Assembly: GCA_964368985.1 (NCBI GenBank)
Contig: CAYJDW010000037.1
Coordinates: forward strand, 1 to 25,652
Length of the DNA: 25,652 bases
Direction of reading: 5' to 3'
From: G023898405 sp964368985
Lineage (GTDB): Bacteria > Myxococcota > UBA727 > JABDBI01
Shown: one piece after another, positions 15,343-23,216 of the stretch
Layout of the letters: the number at the start of each line of letters is the position of its first letter
Position numbering within the stretch: position 1 is the first letter of the stretch
Program-made: the position numbers and the translations under genes
The notes under the pieces: generated by a model
What the model was told of the DNA's origin: nothing
What the model saw: the letters and a program-made list of their open reading frames with translations, nothing else
The model's database searches: none

Positions 15343-15424
15343 ATTCGGCTATTTCTGATTCATGCATTGCATAAAGGCATGACGTTGAGAGAAAGGCAAA
15401 AAGCAATATAGCTCTTCTTTTCAT
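15329..15424 (-). CDS. Signal-peptide ORF, likely the 5' part of the frameshifted gene 14731-15342
   Basis: A 31-codon frame starts at ATG 15424 with GGAG eight bases upstream, a good ribosome-binding site. It encodes MKRRAILLFAFLSTSCLYA and then MHESEIAE, a classic signal peptide with a basic n-region, hydrophobic core and LYA cleavage site. It then shifts into CDCS and a TGA at 15331-15329. The end overlaps the GTG start of the 203-residue frame by 14 bases in a different frame. The strong start here, and the absence of one for the downstream frame, argue that the two were one gene. Other reading: a small standalone leader peptide. Confidence 0.55.
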   Translation of the reverse strand: MKRRAILLFAFLSTSCLYAMHESEIAECDCS

Positions 15425-15441
15425 CGGAAGTTCTCCATTAT

Positions 15442-15461
15442 CCCAAGGATGATCCTTCGGG
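15442..15461. promoter_or_regulatory. Palindrome upstream of the signal-peptide gene
   Basis: CCCAAGGAT and ATCCTTCGGG form a near-perfect inverted repeat with a single-base centre and one bulge. It lies just upstream of the GGAG ribosome-binding site of the minus-strand gene at 15424. It could be an operator or a leader hairpin. The rest of 15462-15580 holds nothing I recognise. Confidence 0.35.
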
Positions 15462-15580
15462 TTAATGAGGAGCTCTGTTAACGAATCCTAAGTTTGTCGT
15501 CGAGCCATGATCATTAAAAATAAGGACCAGTGAGTAAATCCTTGAGCCCTTGTCTTTAATAAAATTCTAGGCACAATAGC

Positions 15581-15627
15581 AAAGCTCTCGTTGAAGGCTC
15601 ATAGTCTATATATTTTTTCAGAGCTTT
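15581..15627 (+). repeat. Inverted repeat in the leader of the MFS gene
   Basis: AAAGCTCT (15581-15588) is repeated inverted as AGAGCTTT (15620-15627) around an AT-rich 31-bp spacer containing TATATATTTTTT. It ends 16 bases before the MFS transporter ATG. It may be a hairpin leader or a regulator site; the arms are only eight bases, so chance is not excluded. Confidence 0.3.
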
Positions 15628-15643
15628 ATTTGGATAATTTTAT

Positions 15644-16876
15644 ATGCTTTTATTATTAAAACGCGATTCTTTATGGATTCCCGTAATCTTGTTGGTGCTC
15701 CTCGTTGGTTGCTGGAGCGAGCTCGATTTATATGCTCCGAGCTTTCCTCAAATGATGCATCATTTCGATACCACTGAACAAATGATGCAGTGGACCTTGA
15801 GCCTCAATTTTTTTGGATTTTTCTTCGCTAGTTTGCTCTGCGGGCCCTTGGCGGATGCATTTGGTCGGCGCAAAATAATTCTTGGCGGTTCACTGATTTT
15901 TGTGCTCGGCAGCTTCATTTGTTTATGTGCCCCAAATATTGGCTGGATGCTCTTTGGTCGCTTCATCCAGGGGCTTGGGGTAAGTGCCCCCGTGAGCGTT
16001 GCTATGGCTATTGTTGCCGATGTGTATCAGGGCGAGCGTCAAATTAAACTTTTATCGAGAATGAATAGCGCCATCACCATAACCATGGCGCTGGCGCCCA
16101 TTATTGGCGTGTATTTAACCGATTCACTTGGATGGCAATCAAACTTTTGGCTTATTTTTGCTCTCGCTCTCCTTGGAACCTTCTTAGTTTGGCTCTTTGT
16201 GCCAGAAACTCTCCCCGTTGAAGTTAAGCAAAAGTTTGAAGCGAGAAGCCTCGTCAGTGGCTATCTCACTCTATTGCGCAGCAAAAAATTCCTAGCTTCA
16301 GCCTTTGGTTTATGTTTTTCGGTGGCTCCTTACTTTGTTTTAATTGGCATTTTGCCTCTGCTTTTTATGGAAGCTTTGGGGGTGTCTATTAATGAATACG
16401 CTTTTTATCAGGGCTCGATCGTCGGATTCTTCTCAGCTTTAAGCTTAGGCTTTCCTTATGTTTTGTCACGCTTCAACATTGCTCGGGTAGTCCGTTTAAG
16501 CAGCATGTTGGCCTTTGGGGCCTTATTTTTATCCCTTATTTCAAGCATGGTCGTGCCCGATAACCCGAAGCTGATTACCTTCTACATGCTCCTTTATGCG
16601 GCGGGTATCGTTGTGCCCCCGTCCACACTCTTTGGCGGAGCCATGGACATGTTTCCTGAATTGCGAGCCTGTGTATCGTCCCTTATTGGCGCATTCCGCA
16701 TGTTGGCCATGGCCATTGGAACTGCTTTAGCGGGCATATTTTATGATGGTAGTTTTATGCCCATCGCCTTCATTATGTTCGTCTCGATAGCCGTGGCCCT
16801 GCCCATGTCCTGGTTCGTCATGAAGAAGAGAGCAACTTCCACCAGTAGCAATGAAGCATTTGCTGTGATTCATTAA
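15644..16876 (+). CDS. MFS exporter, Bcr/CflA drug-resistance type
   Basis: A 410-residue inner-membrane transporter with about 12 helices. ELDLYAPSFPQM in the first loop corresponds to the (E/T)DMYLPALP motif of Bcr/CflA exporters. Motif A is GPLADAFGRRKIIL after helix 2, and an antiporter-type motif C region is MALAPIIGVYL in helix 5. Members export drugs, sulfonamides or dipeptides by proton antiport. ATG 15644 has only a weak AT-rich upstream region, with no clear ribosome-binding site. The gene stands alone between the minus-strand secreted protein and the secreted repeat protein. Substrate unknown. Confidence 0.85.
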   Translation: MLLLLKRDSLWIPVILLVLLVGCWSELDLYAPSFPQMMHHFDTTEQMMQWTLSLNFFGFFFASLLCGPLADAFGRRKIILGGSLIFVLGSFICLCAPNIGWMLFGRFIQGLGVSAPVSVAMAIVADVYQGERQIKLLSRMNSAITITMALAPIIGVYLTDSLGWQSNFWLIFALALLGTFLVWLFVPETLPVEVKQKFEARSLVSGYLTLLRSKKFLASAFGLCFSVAPYFVLIGILPLLFMEALGVSINEYAFYQGSIVGFFSALSLGFPYVLSRFNIARVVRLSSMLAFGALFLSLISSMVVPDNPKLITFYMLLYAAGIVVPPSTLFGGAMDMFPELRACVSSLIGAFRMLAMAIGTALAGIFYDGSFMPIAFIMFVSIAVALPMSWFVMKKRATSTSSNEAFAVIH

Positions 16877-17046
16877 CCAATAGGACACGATGATTCGTCC
16901 GTCTCTATTCGAAGAATACGATGTCGTCCTTAAATTGATTTTTATAAGCCCTAATAAGCACAATAAAAATCCTCGGTCATAGTATGGTAAAATTTCATGT
17001 CATTAAAATTTGACATGCAGATCATCCACCCACCAAAAGGACCGCA

Positions 17047-18162
17047 ATGCTGATGTCTATCCAACGTCGCTCAATGTTTTTTCTCGGGTTCTTCCTCGCT
17101 ACATCGAGCATGCTGACAGCAAACGAAATAAAAAAAGAGCCCCCTCCTGTAAAGGCGGGATTGGTGCATGAAAAATCTCAACCACGAAAATACACCACGT
17201 TTAATTATCCTGCGGAAAATCCAGGCGGCAATACTTTATTAACCGGTATACGAAGGACCGATCTTGATGAAGAAATTGTCTATATCAGTGGATTTTACGA
17301 ATGTCCTAATAACGCTTGCGTCACTACCTTTGTATATAAAGGACCTTTATCGGGAACTGGATCATGGAATGTATTAAATTACCCCTCTTCCACCGGAGTC
17401 ACGGTTAAAGCTACGAATCTTTATGGCCCCAATGATGGAAAAAATAATACTATTCAAGTGGTGGGAAATTACACTACCGAAGAAACAGGCTCCTCTACCA
17501 TCGGATGCTTATATGAAGGACCTTTGAATGGTTCTGGCCTATGGACAACATTGATTCCAACCTCAACATCCCCAGTCATAAATACCATCGCTCACAGCAC
17601 CAATGGTGGGCTCGTAGTGGGAAATTACGATACGCAGCTCGATGAAGGCAAAGCATTTATTTACGACATAAAAACTAAAAAATACAATGAAATAACTAAA
17701 TCGAATGCGTTGAGTATTACTGCTTATGGCATCTGGTATAACGGAAAAAATTCATACACTATTGCCGGCAGCTATTCTGACGCAAACTATATTACGGGAT
17801 TGACCACGGCTTATTTAGTCGATTGGAATAAAAAGACGAAAAAGCTCACCAACTGGCGCAATTTTAGCTATGGCAATAACCCTGCCAAAGCTATCGTTAC
17901 TCATTTTGATGGCATTACTTCTGATCGAGATGGAGGTTATTATTTGACGGGCGATTGGTTGGGAATTGGTGGTGGCGATGAACTTGCATTTTTTGCTCAC
18001 GTCCCACGAGGAAAAACCGCCAAATGGGCTCCCATTTCGTTTCCGCCTAATCAAATTACCTCAGGCAATTCAGTGTATAGAAAAGTGGTAATCGGGGTAT
18101 ATACCGAACATATTGCGCAACAAGATGACGTCATCAACGGTTATATTTCTATCCCAGAATAA
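17047..18162 (+). CDS. Secreted repeat protein, possibly beta-propeller-like
   Basis: A 371-residue protein with a signal peptide (residues 1-25, ending SMLTA). AAGGA five bases before ATG 17047 fixes the start. The rest is beta-rich, low in Cys, and built of loose repeats. One unit begins at Phe95 (FVYKGPLSGTGSWNVL) and another at Cys154 (CLYEGPLNGSGLWTTL), 59 residues apart. Each is followed by a segment ending in VVGNY. A later part (IAGSY, LTGDW, VIGVYT) looks like more diverged units. This resembles blade repeats of extracellular propeller proteins such as HAF-type repeats, but I cannot name the family. It is predicted to be exported. No neighbour reveals its role. Confidence 0.7.
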   Translation: MLMSIQRRSMFFLGFFLATSSMLTANEIKKEPPPVKAGLVHEKSQPRKYTTFNYPAENPGGNTLLTGIRRTDLDEEIVYISGFYECPNNACVTTFVYKGPLSGTGSWNVLNYPSSTGVTVKATNLYGPNDGKNNTIQVVGNYTTEETGSSTIGCLYEGPLNGSGLWTTLIPTSTSPVINTIAHSTNGGLVVGNYDTQLDEGKAFIYDIKTKKYNEITKSNALSITAYGIWYNGKNSYTIAGSYSDANYITGLTTAYLVDWNKKTKKLTNWRNFSYGNNPAKAIVTHFDGITSDRDGGYYLTGDWLGIGGGDELAFFAHVPRGKTAKWAPISFPPNQITSGNSVYRKVVIGVYTEHIAQQDDVINGYISIPE

Positions 18163-18225
18163 CTCCTCACTCATAAAAGTTGTCGCGGGGGATGAAAGTT
18201 GGTCACTAAGTCGGGGGGCAAGGAT

Positions 18226-18990
18226 ATGAAAAGCTGTTGGTATTTTCTTATAGCCATGATGTTTACGACTTATGTATTTGCGTCTGAAACCCCGCAGGAG
18301 CGGCTTTTGGCTGGCGTTGAGCTCTTCGATAAAGGGCTTTACGGCCCGGCTCTCGAGCGACTCGCCAGCATCGATGTACGAAAAGATTTTGATAATAGCG
18401 ATGACATGAAGCTGGCTCTGAAAATTCGGGCTATTTCCTTTAGCGAAACGGGTAATGAAGAAGGGGCCGTGGAGAGTATTCGCGAGCTATATTTTCTCGA
18501 CCCCAACTACCGCTTTAATGCCTTCGATACCCCCGATCCGGTGGTCGCGCTGGCTGGGCGGGAGTTAAAAATAATCGAAGAGAAAAATCTGAAGCTGGCC
18601 CAGCTTCAGCCTAAAGTCAATGAAAGTACGCCGCTTGAGAAACCAGTTTTAGTTACTGAAAAAATTATTATTGCTAAACCAAAAAATCATATAACCACTG
18701 CTCTCTTTCCTTTTGGCGTCAATCATTACCTGCTTAATCAACCCATGAAAGGCACTATTTATTTATCTATTCAGGCGGTTAGTCTTGCGGCTAATATTGG
18801 TGCTTATTGGTGGAAACAAAGTTATTTAAATAGTTTCGGCGCTTCTCGCCTCGAAAATCCGGGCCAAAGGTCAGCTTTCACGACGGCCCAGACCATTCAA
18901 TACATTGCCCTAGGAAGCCTAGTGACTGCGCTAAGCGTTTCAATTGTCGATGCCCTGATCGATTATGTAAAAAGCTCCGCCCAAAATTAG
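18226..18990 (+). CDS. Exported/membrane protein with TPR-like N-terminus and C-terminal helices
   Basis: A 254-residue protein from ATG 18226, with a G-rich GGGGGG ribosome-binding site. A TTG nine codons upstream is less likely. Residues 1-20 form a signal peptide ending VFASE. Residues 22-110 are helical and TPR-like: LFDKGLYGPALERLASI, then FSETGNEEGAVESIRELYFLDPNYRF. After a charged linker the C-terminal third has ALFPFGVNHYLLNQPMKGTIY and two hydrophobic helices (about 180-200 and 220-245). This pattern of a short repeat domain followed by a small membrane module occurs in deltaproteobacterial proteins of unknown function. It lies 69 bp before the sigma-54 activator gene and may be cotranscribed. 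Confidence 0.7.
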   Translation: MKSCWYFLIAMMFTTYVFASETPQERLLAGVELFDKGLYGPALERLASIDVRKDFDNSDDMKLALKIRAISFSETGNEEGAVESIRELYFLDPNYRFNAFDTPDPVVALAGRELKIIEEKNLKLAQLQPKVNESTPLEKPVLVTEKIIIAKPKNHITTALFPFGVNHYLLNQPMKGTIYLSIQAVSLAANIGAYWWKQSYLNSFGASRLENPGQRSAFTTAQTIQYIALGSLVTALSVSIVDALIDYVKSSAQN

Positions 18991-19059
18991 CCATCATCGG
19001 CAATAACCTCATAAAATCCGTACTGAAGTCACGATCTTAGATTGAGACAAAGGATTAGC

Positions 19060-20853
19060 ATGGCCCATTTAGAGATCTGCTACGCAAACGGTACAACCGA
19101 CCGCATTAACCTTTATAAACGATTATCCATTGTGGGCCGGGGCAGTGAGGCCGACGTCGAAATTAAAGAGCCGAGCTTCCCGCCGGTGGCTGCCTATATT
19201 TCCCAAAGTGGCGAGGCTTTTACACTCTCGATTCCGCCTGAAAAACCTGCCGCCCTCCTAAGAGGACTGCCTACGAGGAAGCTTCAACTTAATCACGAAC
19301 AAAATTTTTCATTGGGGGGCTGTAATTTTATTTTTAAATCGAGCGATATCGATGAGCGTCAATCGGTGAAGGATGAAGAGCAAGCTCAAGTATTGGCCTA
19401 TCGACGGCTCTTAAATTTTTCCGAGCGCATTGCTCAAGAAAAAGATATTGACACCCTGCTTGCCACCCTTCTCAAAGAAATTACCCAGCTCACCGGCGCT
19501 GAGCATGGTTTTCTCGTGCTCATCGAAGATGGTGTTCCCAAACTTAAAGTGCAAGAATCTTTGGATAACGTGGACGGCATCGATAGCATCAGCCCTATGA
19601 GCGATTCCATTGTCAAAAAAGTTATCGCTAAAAAGGAGCCTGTTATTATCAGCGATGCACTGCATGATCATGAGTTTTCGTCGTCATTATCGGTAATTAA
19701 CTATCGGTTGAGCTCGGTAATGTGTGTTCCCCTCAATTATCAGGGACATATTTTTGGCGCTATTTACGTTGGTAATAATGCATTCATCAATGCTTTTAAT
19801 AAAAAAAGCTTAGAGCTGATGACCATTTATTCGAGCCAAGCCGCCATGTTGGTGCAGAATGCCCTGCACATCAATGCTCTGAAAAAACGTACTAAAAGCC
19901 TACAAGACAGTTTGGAACTCACCAAATTCGGCGGCATGATCGGGGGCTGCCAGGGCATGCAGAAGGTGTTTCAGCAAGTGGAAAAAGTGGCCCAAACCGA
20001 TATTAGCGTGTTGATTATGGGCGAAACAGGGACGGGCAAGGAATTAATTGCGCGCGAGTTGCACAATCGATCGCTGCGTAAAGACAACGCCTTTGTCGTA
20101 ATTAACTGCGGGGCCATCCCCGAAAATTTGTTGGAAAGTGAATTATTTGGCCATGTGCGAGGGGCGTTTAGTGGGGCTATTCAAAGCAGAATTGGAAAAT
20201 TTCAAGCCGCTCACAATGGCACGCTCTTTCTCGATGAAATTGGGGAAATGCCGCTGCATTTGCAGGTAAAAATACTTCGAGTTTTGCAGGAACATCGGGT
20301 TACCAAAGTAGGCGACAATAAAAGCGAAGCCATAAATATTCGTGTCATCGCCGCTACTAATCGAGATTTACTGACTCTCGTCAAAGAAAATGCTTTTCGC
20401 GAAGATCTCTATTACCGTTTAAACGTTGTTCAAATTACCGCCCCCCCTCTTAAAGAACGGGGCAATGACGTGCTTGTGATCGCAAACTTTTTCTTGCAAA
20501 AATACGCGAAAATTTATGGCAAGGCCGTCATTGGTTTAGAGGAAGAAGCGCAAAATGCCATTCTTAATTACCAATGGCCCGGCAATGTGCGCCAATTGGA
20601 AAACCGCATTCGTCGCGCCATCGTCATGTGTGATCACAATCGCATAACTGCTAACGACCTGGATATTAAAGCTGAAAGCACCAGCCGCATTTTGCCTCTC
20701 TCGGATGCGCTTGATCGTTATCGGGCACGCTACATTAATGAATCTTTGGAGCGAAACGCTCATAACCGGACCAAAACCGCAGGCGAGCTCGGCGTGGACC
20801 CCCGCACGATTTTTCGTCACCTGGAAGGACAAAAAAAAGAAGGTGAAAGTTAA
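19060..20853 (+). CDS. FHA-GAF sigma-54-dependent transcriptional activator
   Basis: A 597-residue enhancer-binding protein. An N-terminal FHA domain (about 1-95, LSIVGRGSEADVEI) reads phosphothreonine. A GAF domain (about 115-275) senses a ligand. The AAA+ domain (about 293-530) has Walker A GETGTGKE (321-328), FLDEIGEM as Walker B, and the sigma-54-contact loop written GAFSGA (368-373) instead of GAFTGA. A Fis-type helix-turn-helix closes the protein (TAGELGVDPRTIFRHL). ATG 19060 has AAAGGA upstream; a TTG six codons earlier is less likely. Such FHA activators are typically switched by Ser/Thr kinases, and one is encoded at 12668. The target promoters are not identified here. Confidence 0.92.
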   Translation: MAHLEICYANGTTDRINLYKRLSIVGRGSEADVEIKEPSFPPVAAYISQSGEAFTLSIPPEKPAALLRGLPTRKLQLNHEQNFSLGGCNFIFKSSDIDERQSVKDEEQAQVLAYRRLLNFSERIAQEKDIDTLLATLLKEITQLTGAEHGFLVLIEDGVPKLKVQESLDNVDGIDSISPMSDSIVKKVIAKKEPVIISDALHDHEFSSSLSVINYRLSSVMCVPLNYQGHIFGAIYVGNNAFINAFNKKSLELMTIYSSQAAMLVQNALHINALKKRTKSLQDSLELTKFGGMIGGCQGMQKVFQQVEKVAQTDISVLIMGETGTGKELIARELHNRSLRKDNAFVVINCGAIPENLLESELFGHVRGAFSGAIQSRIGKFQAAHNGTLFLDEIGEMPLHLQVKILRVLQEHRVTKVGDNKSEAINIRVIAATNRDLLTLVKENAFREDLYYRLNVVQITAPPLKERGNDVLVIANFFLQKYAKIYGKAVIGLEEEAQNAILNYQWPGNVRQLENRIRRAIVMCDHNRITANDLDIKAESTSRILPLSDALDRYRARYINESLERNAHNRTKTAGELGVDPRTIFRHLEGQKKEGES

Positions 20854-20886
20854 ATTAACAAAAACCAAGACACTCGCGGGGGCATC

Positions 20887-21426
20887 ATGAGGAATCTTTA
20901 TCTGAGCTTGGCATGCTTCTTGCAGCTATTATTCGGTGGATGCTTGGATTATGTAAAATTGGAGGATGAAGCAGTGCTGACTAAAACCGATTCAACTCCT
21001 CCTTTGATCGACACCAGATATTTGAGTCCTCATCCTTCCACCTTAGTAAACGCCATCAGCGTGGGTAAAAACTGCAAGGGTCAGGCTTTTAGGGTTCCAC
21101 CTATTGAGGACCGAAATAAGCAAGACCGACTGTATTATTACTGGTTTTTAGACAACAGATTGGTGTTGCCTGAATCAACGATTGAGCCGGAATTTCGTGA
21201 ATCGGGCATCATTATTCTCACTATCGATGAGCAATTTCTTTTGTCTCATTTCGAAACCAAGCTTCCGAAAGATTTTTTTAATCATCCCCACATTATTGAA
21301 TTCTTCGTTTCAGACTTGGCCTACACAATTCCGGAAAGTCGATACATAGATGATGCAAAGTATAAGGAAAAAGAGCACGGCGATTATGCTTATTGGATCG
21401 TCAGCTTCAGCAGCGACCCTTGCTAA
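20887..21426 (+). CDS. Hypothetical lipoprotein
   Basis: A 179-residue predicted lipoprotein: MRNLYLSLACFLQLLFGGC, with lipobox LFGGC and Cys19 as the lipid site. ATG 20887 follows GGGGG by about four bases. The mature part has YYYWFLDNRLVLPES and a Cys near the start (KNCKGQ) and at the very end (SSDPC), which might pair. I do not recognise the family. It starts 33 bp after the sigma-54 activator and overlaps the next lipoprotein gene, so the three are probably one transcript. Confidence 0.75.
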   Translation: MRNLYLSLACFLQLLFGGCLDYVKLEDEAVLTKTDSTPPLIDTRYLSPHPSTLVNAISVGKNCKGQAFRVPPIEDRNKQDRLYYYWFLDNRLVLPESTIEPEFRESGIIILTIDEQFLLSHFETKLPKDFFNHPHIIEFFVSDLAYTIPESRYIDDAKYKEKEHGDYAYWIVSFSSDPC

Positions 21427-23101
21427 GGGTATAAATTTCATAAGCAAAGCGGGCCTAATAAGCCTGATGATGCTTCAATTTTCGTGCCTTAATCCAGAGC
21501 TCGAGCATGAAGGCGAGCTTTCGGTAAGTGAGGTCGCTGCGTGCGGGGAATTTTGTAAAAAAAATGACTTCGAGATGTTTAGCGGAAAAAAGATTCATCT
21601 CGAAATAGAAGCCTCTGGTGAGCCCGCTCAAGTATTTTATAATGTCGACCCAAGCAGTCTGCCGGCGGGCTTATTTCTTAGTCCAAGCATCCAAATAAGC
21701 GGATCAGCTAACGGTGCTTTAGAATATCTCAAGCTCGACGAGAAGGATGACCGTGAAAATTTATCCGCCTTTGCCGACATTATTGCCATACCAATTGCCA
21801 ACAAGATCAGTTTTTTATCCCCACGCATTCCCACCATTAAGACCAAGCTCTCGAGCGACCAAAGTTATAGCCTTTCTCTGCAATCGCATCTGCAATATGC
21901 CCTCATACTTAATCCGAGCGGCCTTTACCACCGCGCGCCGATTTTTCTGCAGTCCGACAATTTAACCCAAAATACCAACCTTAATTTTGAAGTGAGCAAA
22001 GAAGCATTTAAGCTGAGTGGAAAAATCTCATCCAGCGATACCAATATTCTCGCCACTTTCCAGATCCCTCAAATCCAAGCCAGTGTTATGCAAGGAAATC
22101 GCTTGGTTTCGTCGAGAGAGAGCGTTAAGACCGATGGAACACTATCATTGGAGCTCTCCCATTCCTTCCTCACCGACCCAAGCGATGTGCCACTAATGCT
22201 CCTGATTGAGCCCGAAGACATTGAAAATGCTCTCCCCAGAATAAAGGTGAAGCTGGACAAAAATCTCCTCGGTTCAAAAATCGACGTCGGCAACATTGAC
22301 TTAGGCAAACTAAAACAGCCCTTTGCGGCAGAGATTGAAATAATTGGCTCCGACCAATCAAGCATTGGCAATGCCACTATTTTCATGAAGGCCAATGTGG
22401 GCAACGGAACTTCACTGGTTAAAAAACAAGTGGATAGTTCTGGTACCACGCTCTTTAACCAGCTCTACGAGGGGATCTATGATATTGCCGTCATCCCACC
22501 TTTCGACAGTCCCTTTGCCATGAAGCTGATTAAGAATGCTGAATTTCTCGCCAATGGAGAGAATGGGAAAATAATTATTCAACTTTCGCGACGAGAATTG
22601 CTTCATGGAACCTTGATGGATGATAAAAATGCCAAGGTAAATGGCGCTCAAATTGAGCTTTCGAGAATAGGTAAAATTGGTGATTTTGCAACCGAAGATA
22701 TTTTCGACGACATGCTTTTTAAATTGACCGCCACCACCAATGAAGAAGGACGCATTTGCCAGCGACGTTTTGGTTTTGCTACCTCCAATCAAGATGACTG
22801 CACCCCGCTCACGCTCGACGAAGGTCGTTATTTAGCGCACATAACGCCTCCTCCAGGCAGCAAGCTTGCGCATCATTGGTTGACTTTTGACTTTCCCAAA
22901 ACCAGCACCTTAGAAATCAAACTGGAGGTTCCGCAAATCTTGATGGGTAAAATTCTCGCCGCAGACAAAATAAGCCCCATCAAACGCGCTTTCGTCACTG
23001 TTTATTTGGCAGAAAATAATCTGCATAACCAGCCTAAAGTGATTGCCAATGCCATTACCGACGACTCGGGAAATTTCCGCGCTTTTATTTCGGCCGATTA
23101 A
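21386..23101 (+). CDS. Large lipoprotein with carboxypeptidase-regulatory-like beta domains
   Basis: A lipoprotein of about 571 residues, whose signal ends LMMLQFSC (the lipobox is loose). Three beta-sandwich modules are suggested by recurring patterns of the carboxypeptidase regulatory-like type: SSGTTLFNQLYEGIYDIAVIPP, then TNEEGRICQ...LDEGRYLAHITPPPG, then AITDDSGNFRAFISAD at the C-terminus. Such modules build rigid surface proteins. The start is uncertain: ATG 21386 overlaps the upstream gene by 41 bp, and ATG 21350 by 77 bp. Overlap by a second lipoprotein suggests paired function. The last module stops right after the GNF strand, so the C-terminus may be shortened. Confidence 0.68.
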   Translation: MLIGSSASAATLAKGINFISKAGLISLMMLQFSCLNPELEHEGELSVSEVAACGEFCKKNDFEMFSGKKIHLEIEASGEPAQVFYNVDPSSLPAGLFLSPSIQISGSANGALEYLKLDEKDDRENLSAFADIIAIPIANKISFLSPRIPTIKTKLSSDQSYSLSLQSHLQYALILNPSGLYHRAPIFLQSDNLTQNTNLNFEVSKEAFKLSGKISSSDTNILATFQIPQIQASVMQGNRLVSSRESVKTDGTLSLELSHSFLTDPSDVPLMLLIEPEDIENALPRIKVKLDKNLLGSKIDVGNIDLGKLKQPFAAEIEIIGSDQSSIGNATIFMKANVGNGTSLVKKQVDSSGTTLFNQLYEGIYDIAVIPPFDSPFAMKLIKNAEFLANGENGKIIIQLSRRELLHGTLMDDKNAKVNGAQIELSRIGKIGDFATEDIFDDMLFKLTATTNEEGRICQRRFGFATSNQDDCTPLTLDEGRYLAHITPPPGSKLAHHWLTFDFPKTSTLEIKLEVPQILMGKILAADKISPIKRAFVTVYLAENNLHNQPKVIANAITDDSGNFRAFISAD

Positions 23102-23151
23102 AAAAATTGTTGAACGATCAGACGATCTTAATGCGTGTGCTTGCAGCGTAC

Positions 23152-23179
23152 TTGCCTTATCAGTCTTTCCAACTATACT
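23152..23179 (+). promoter_or_regulatory. Candidate sigma-70 promoter of lon
   Basis: TTGCCT (23152-23157) and TATACT (23174-23179) are separated by 16 bp and lie about 40 bp before the lon GTG. The -10 matches the consensus at five of six positions. I see no heat-shock (sigma-32) promoter or CIRCE-type repeat in the 115-bp gap. Confidence 0.5.
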
Positions 23180-23216
23180 AAGTCTGCAGTATATAAAAAA
23201 TCCAATGGAGGCCTAG

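Noticed and set aside
15329..15343. Programmed ribosomal frameshifting joining signal peptide and body
   Set aside because: No slippery heptamer or recognised +1 shift site is seen at the junction; mutation or sequence error is simpler.
16997..17016. Inverted repeat ATGTCA/TGACAT upstream of the secreted repeat protein as an operator
   Set aside because: Six-base arms in AT-rich DNA are expected by chance, and there is no second copy to support it.
18991..19059. A sigma-54 promoter (GG-N10-GC) upstream of the activator or its neighbours
   Set aside because: I looked for TGGCAC-N5-TTGC patterns in the intergenic gaps and found none that fits spacing and core bases.
23101..23216. Direct repeat CGATC..CGATC upstream of lon as a regulator site
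   Set aside because: Two five-base copies are too short to support a call, and no known lon regulator matches.
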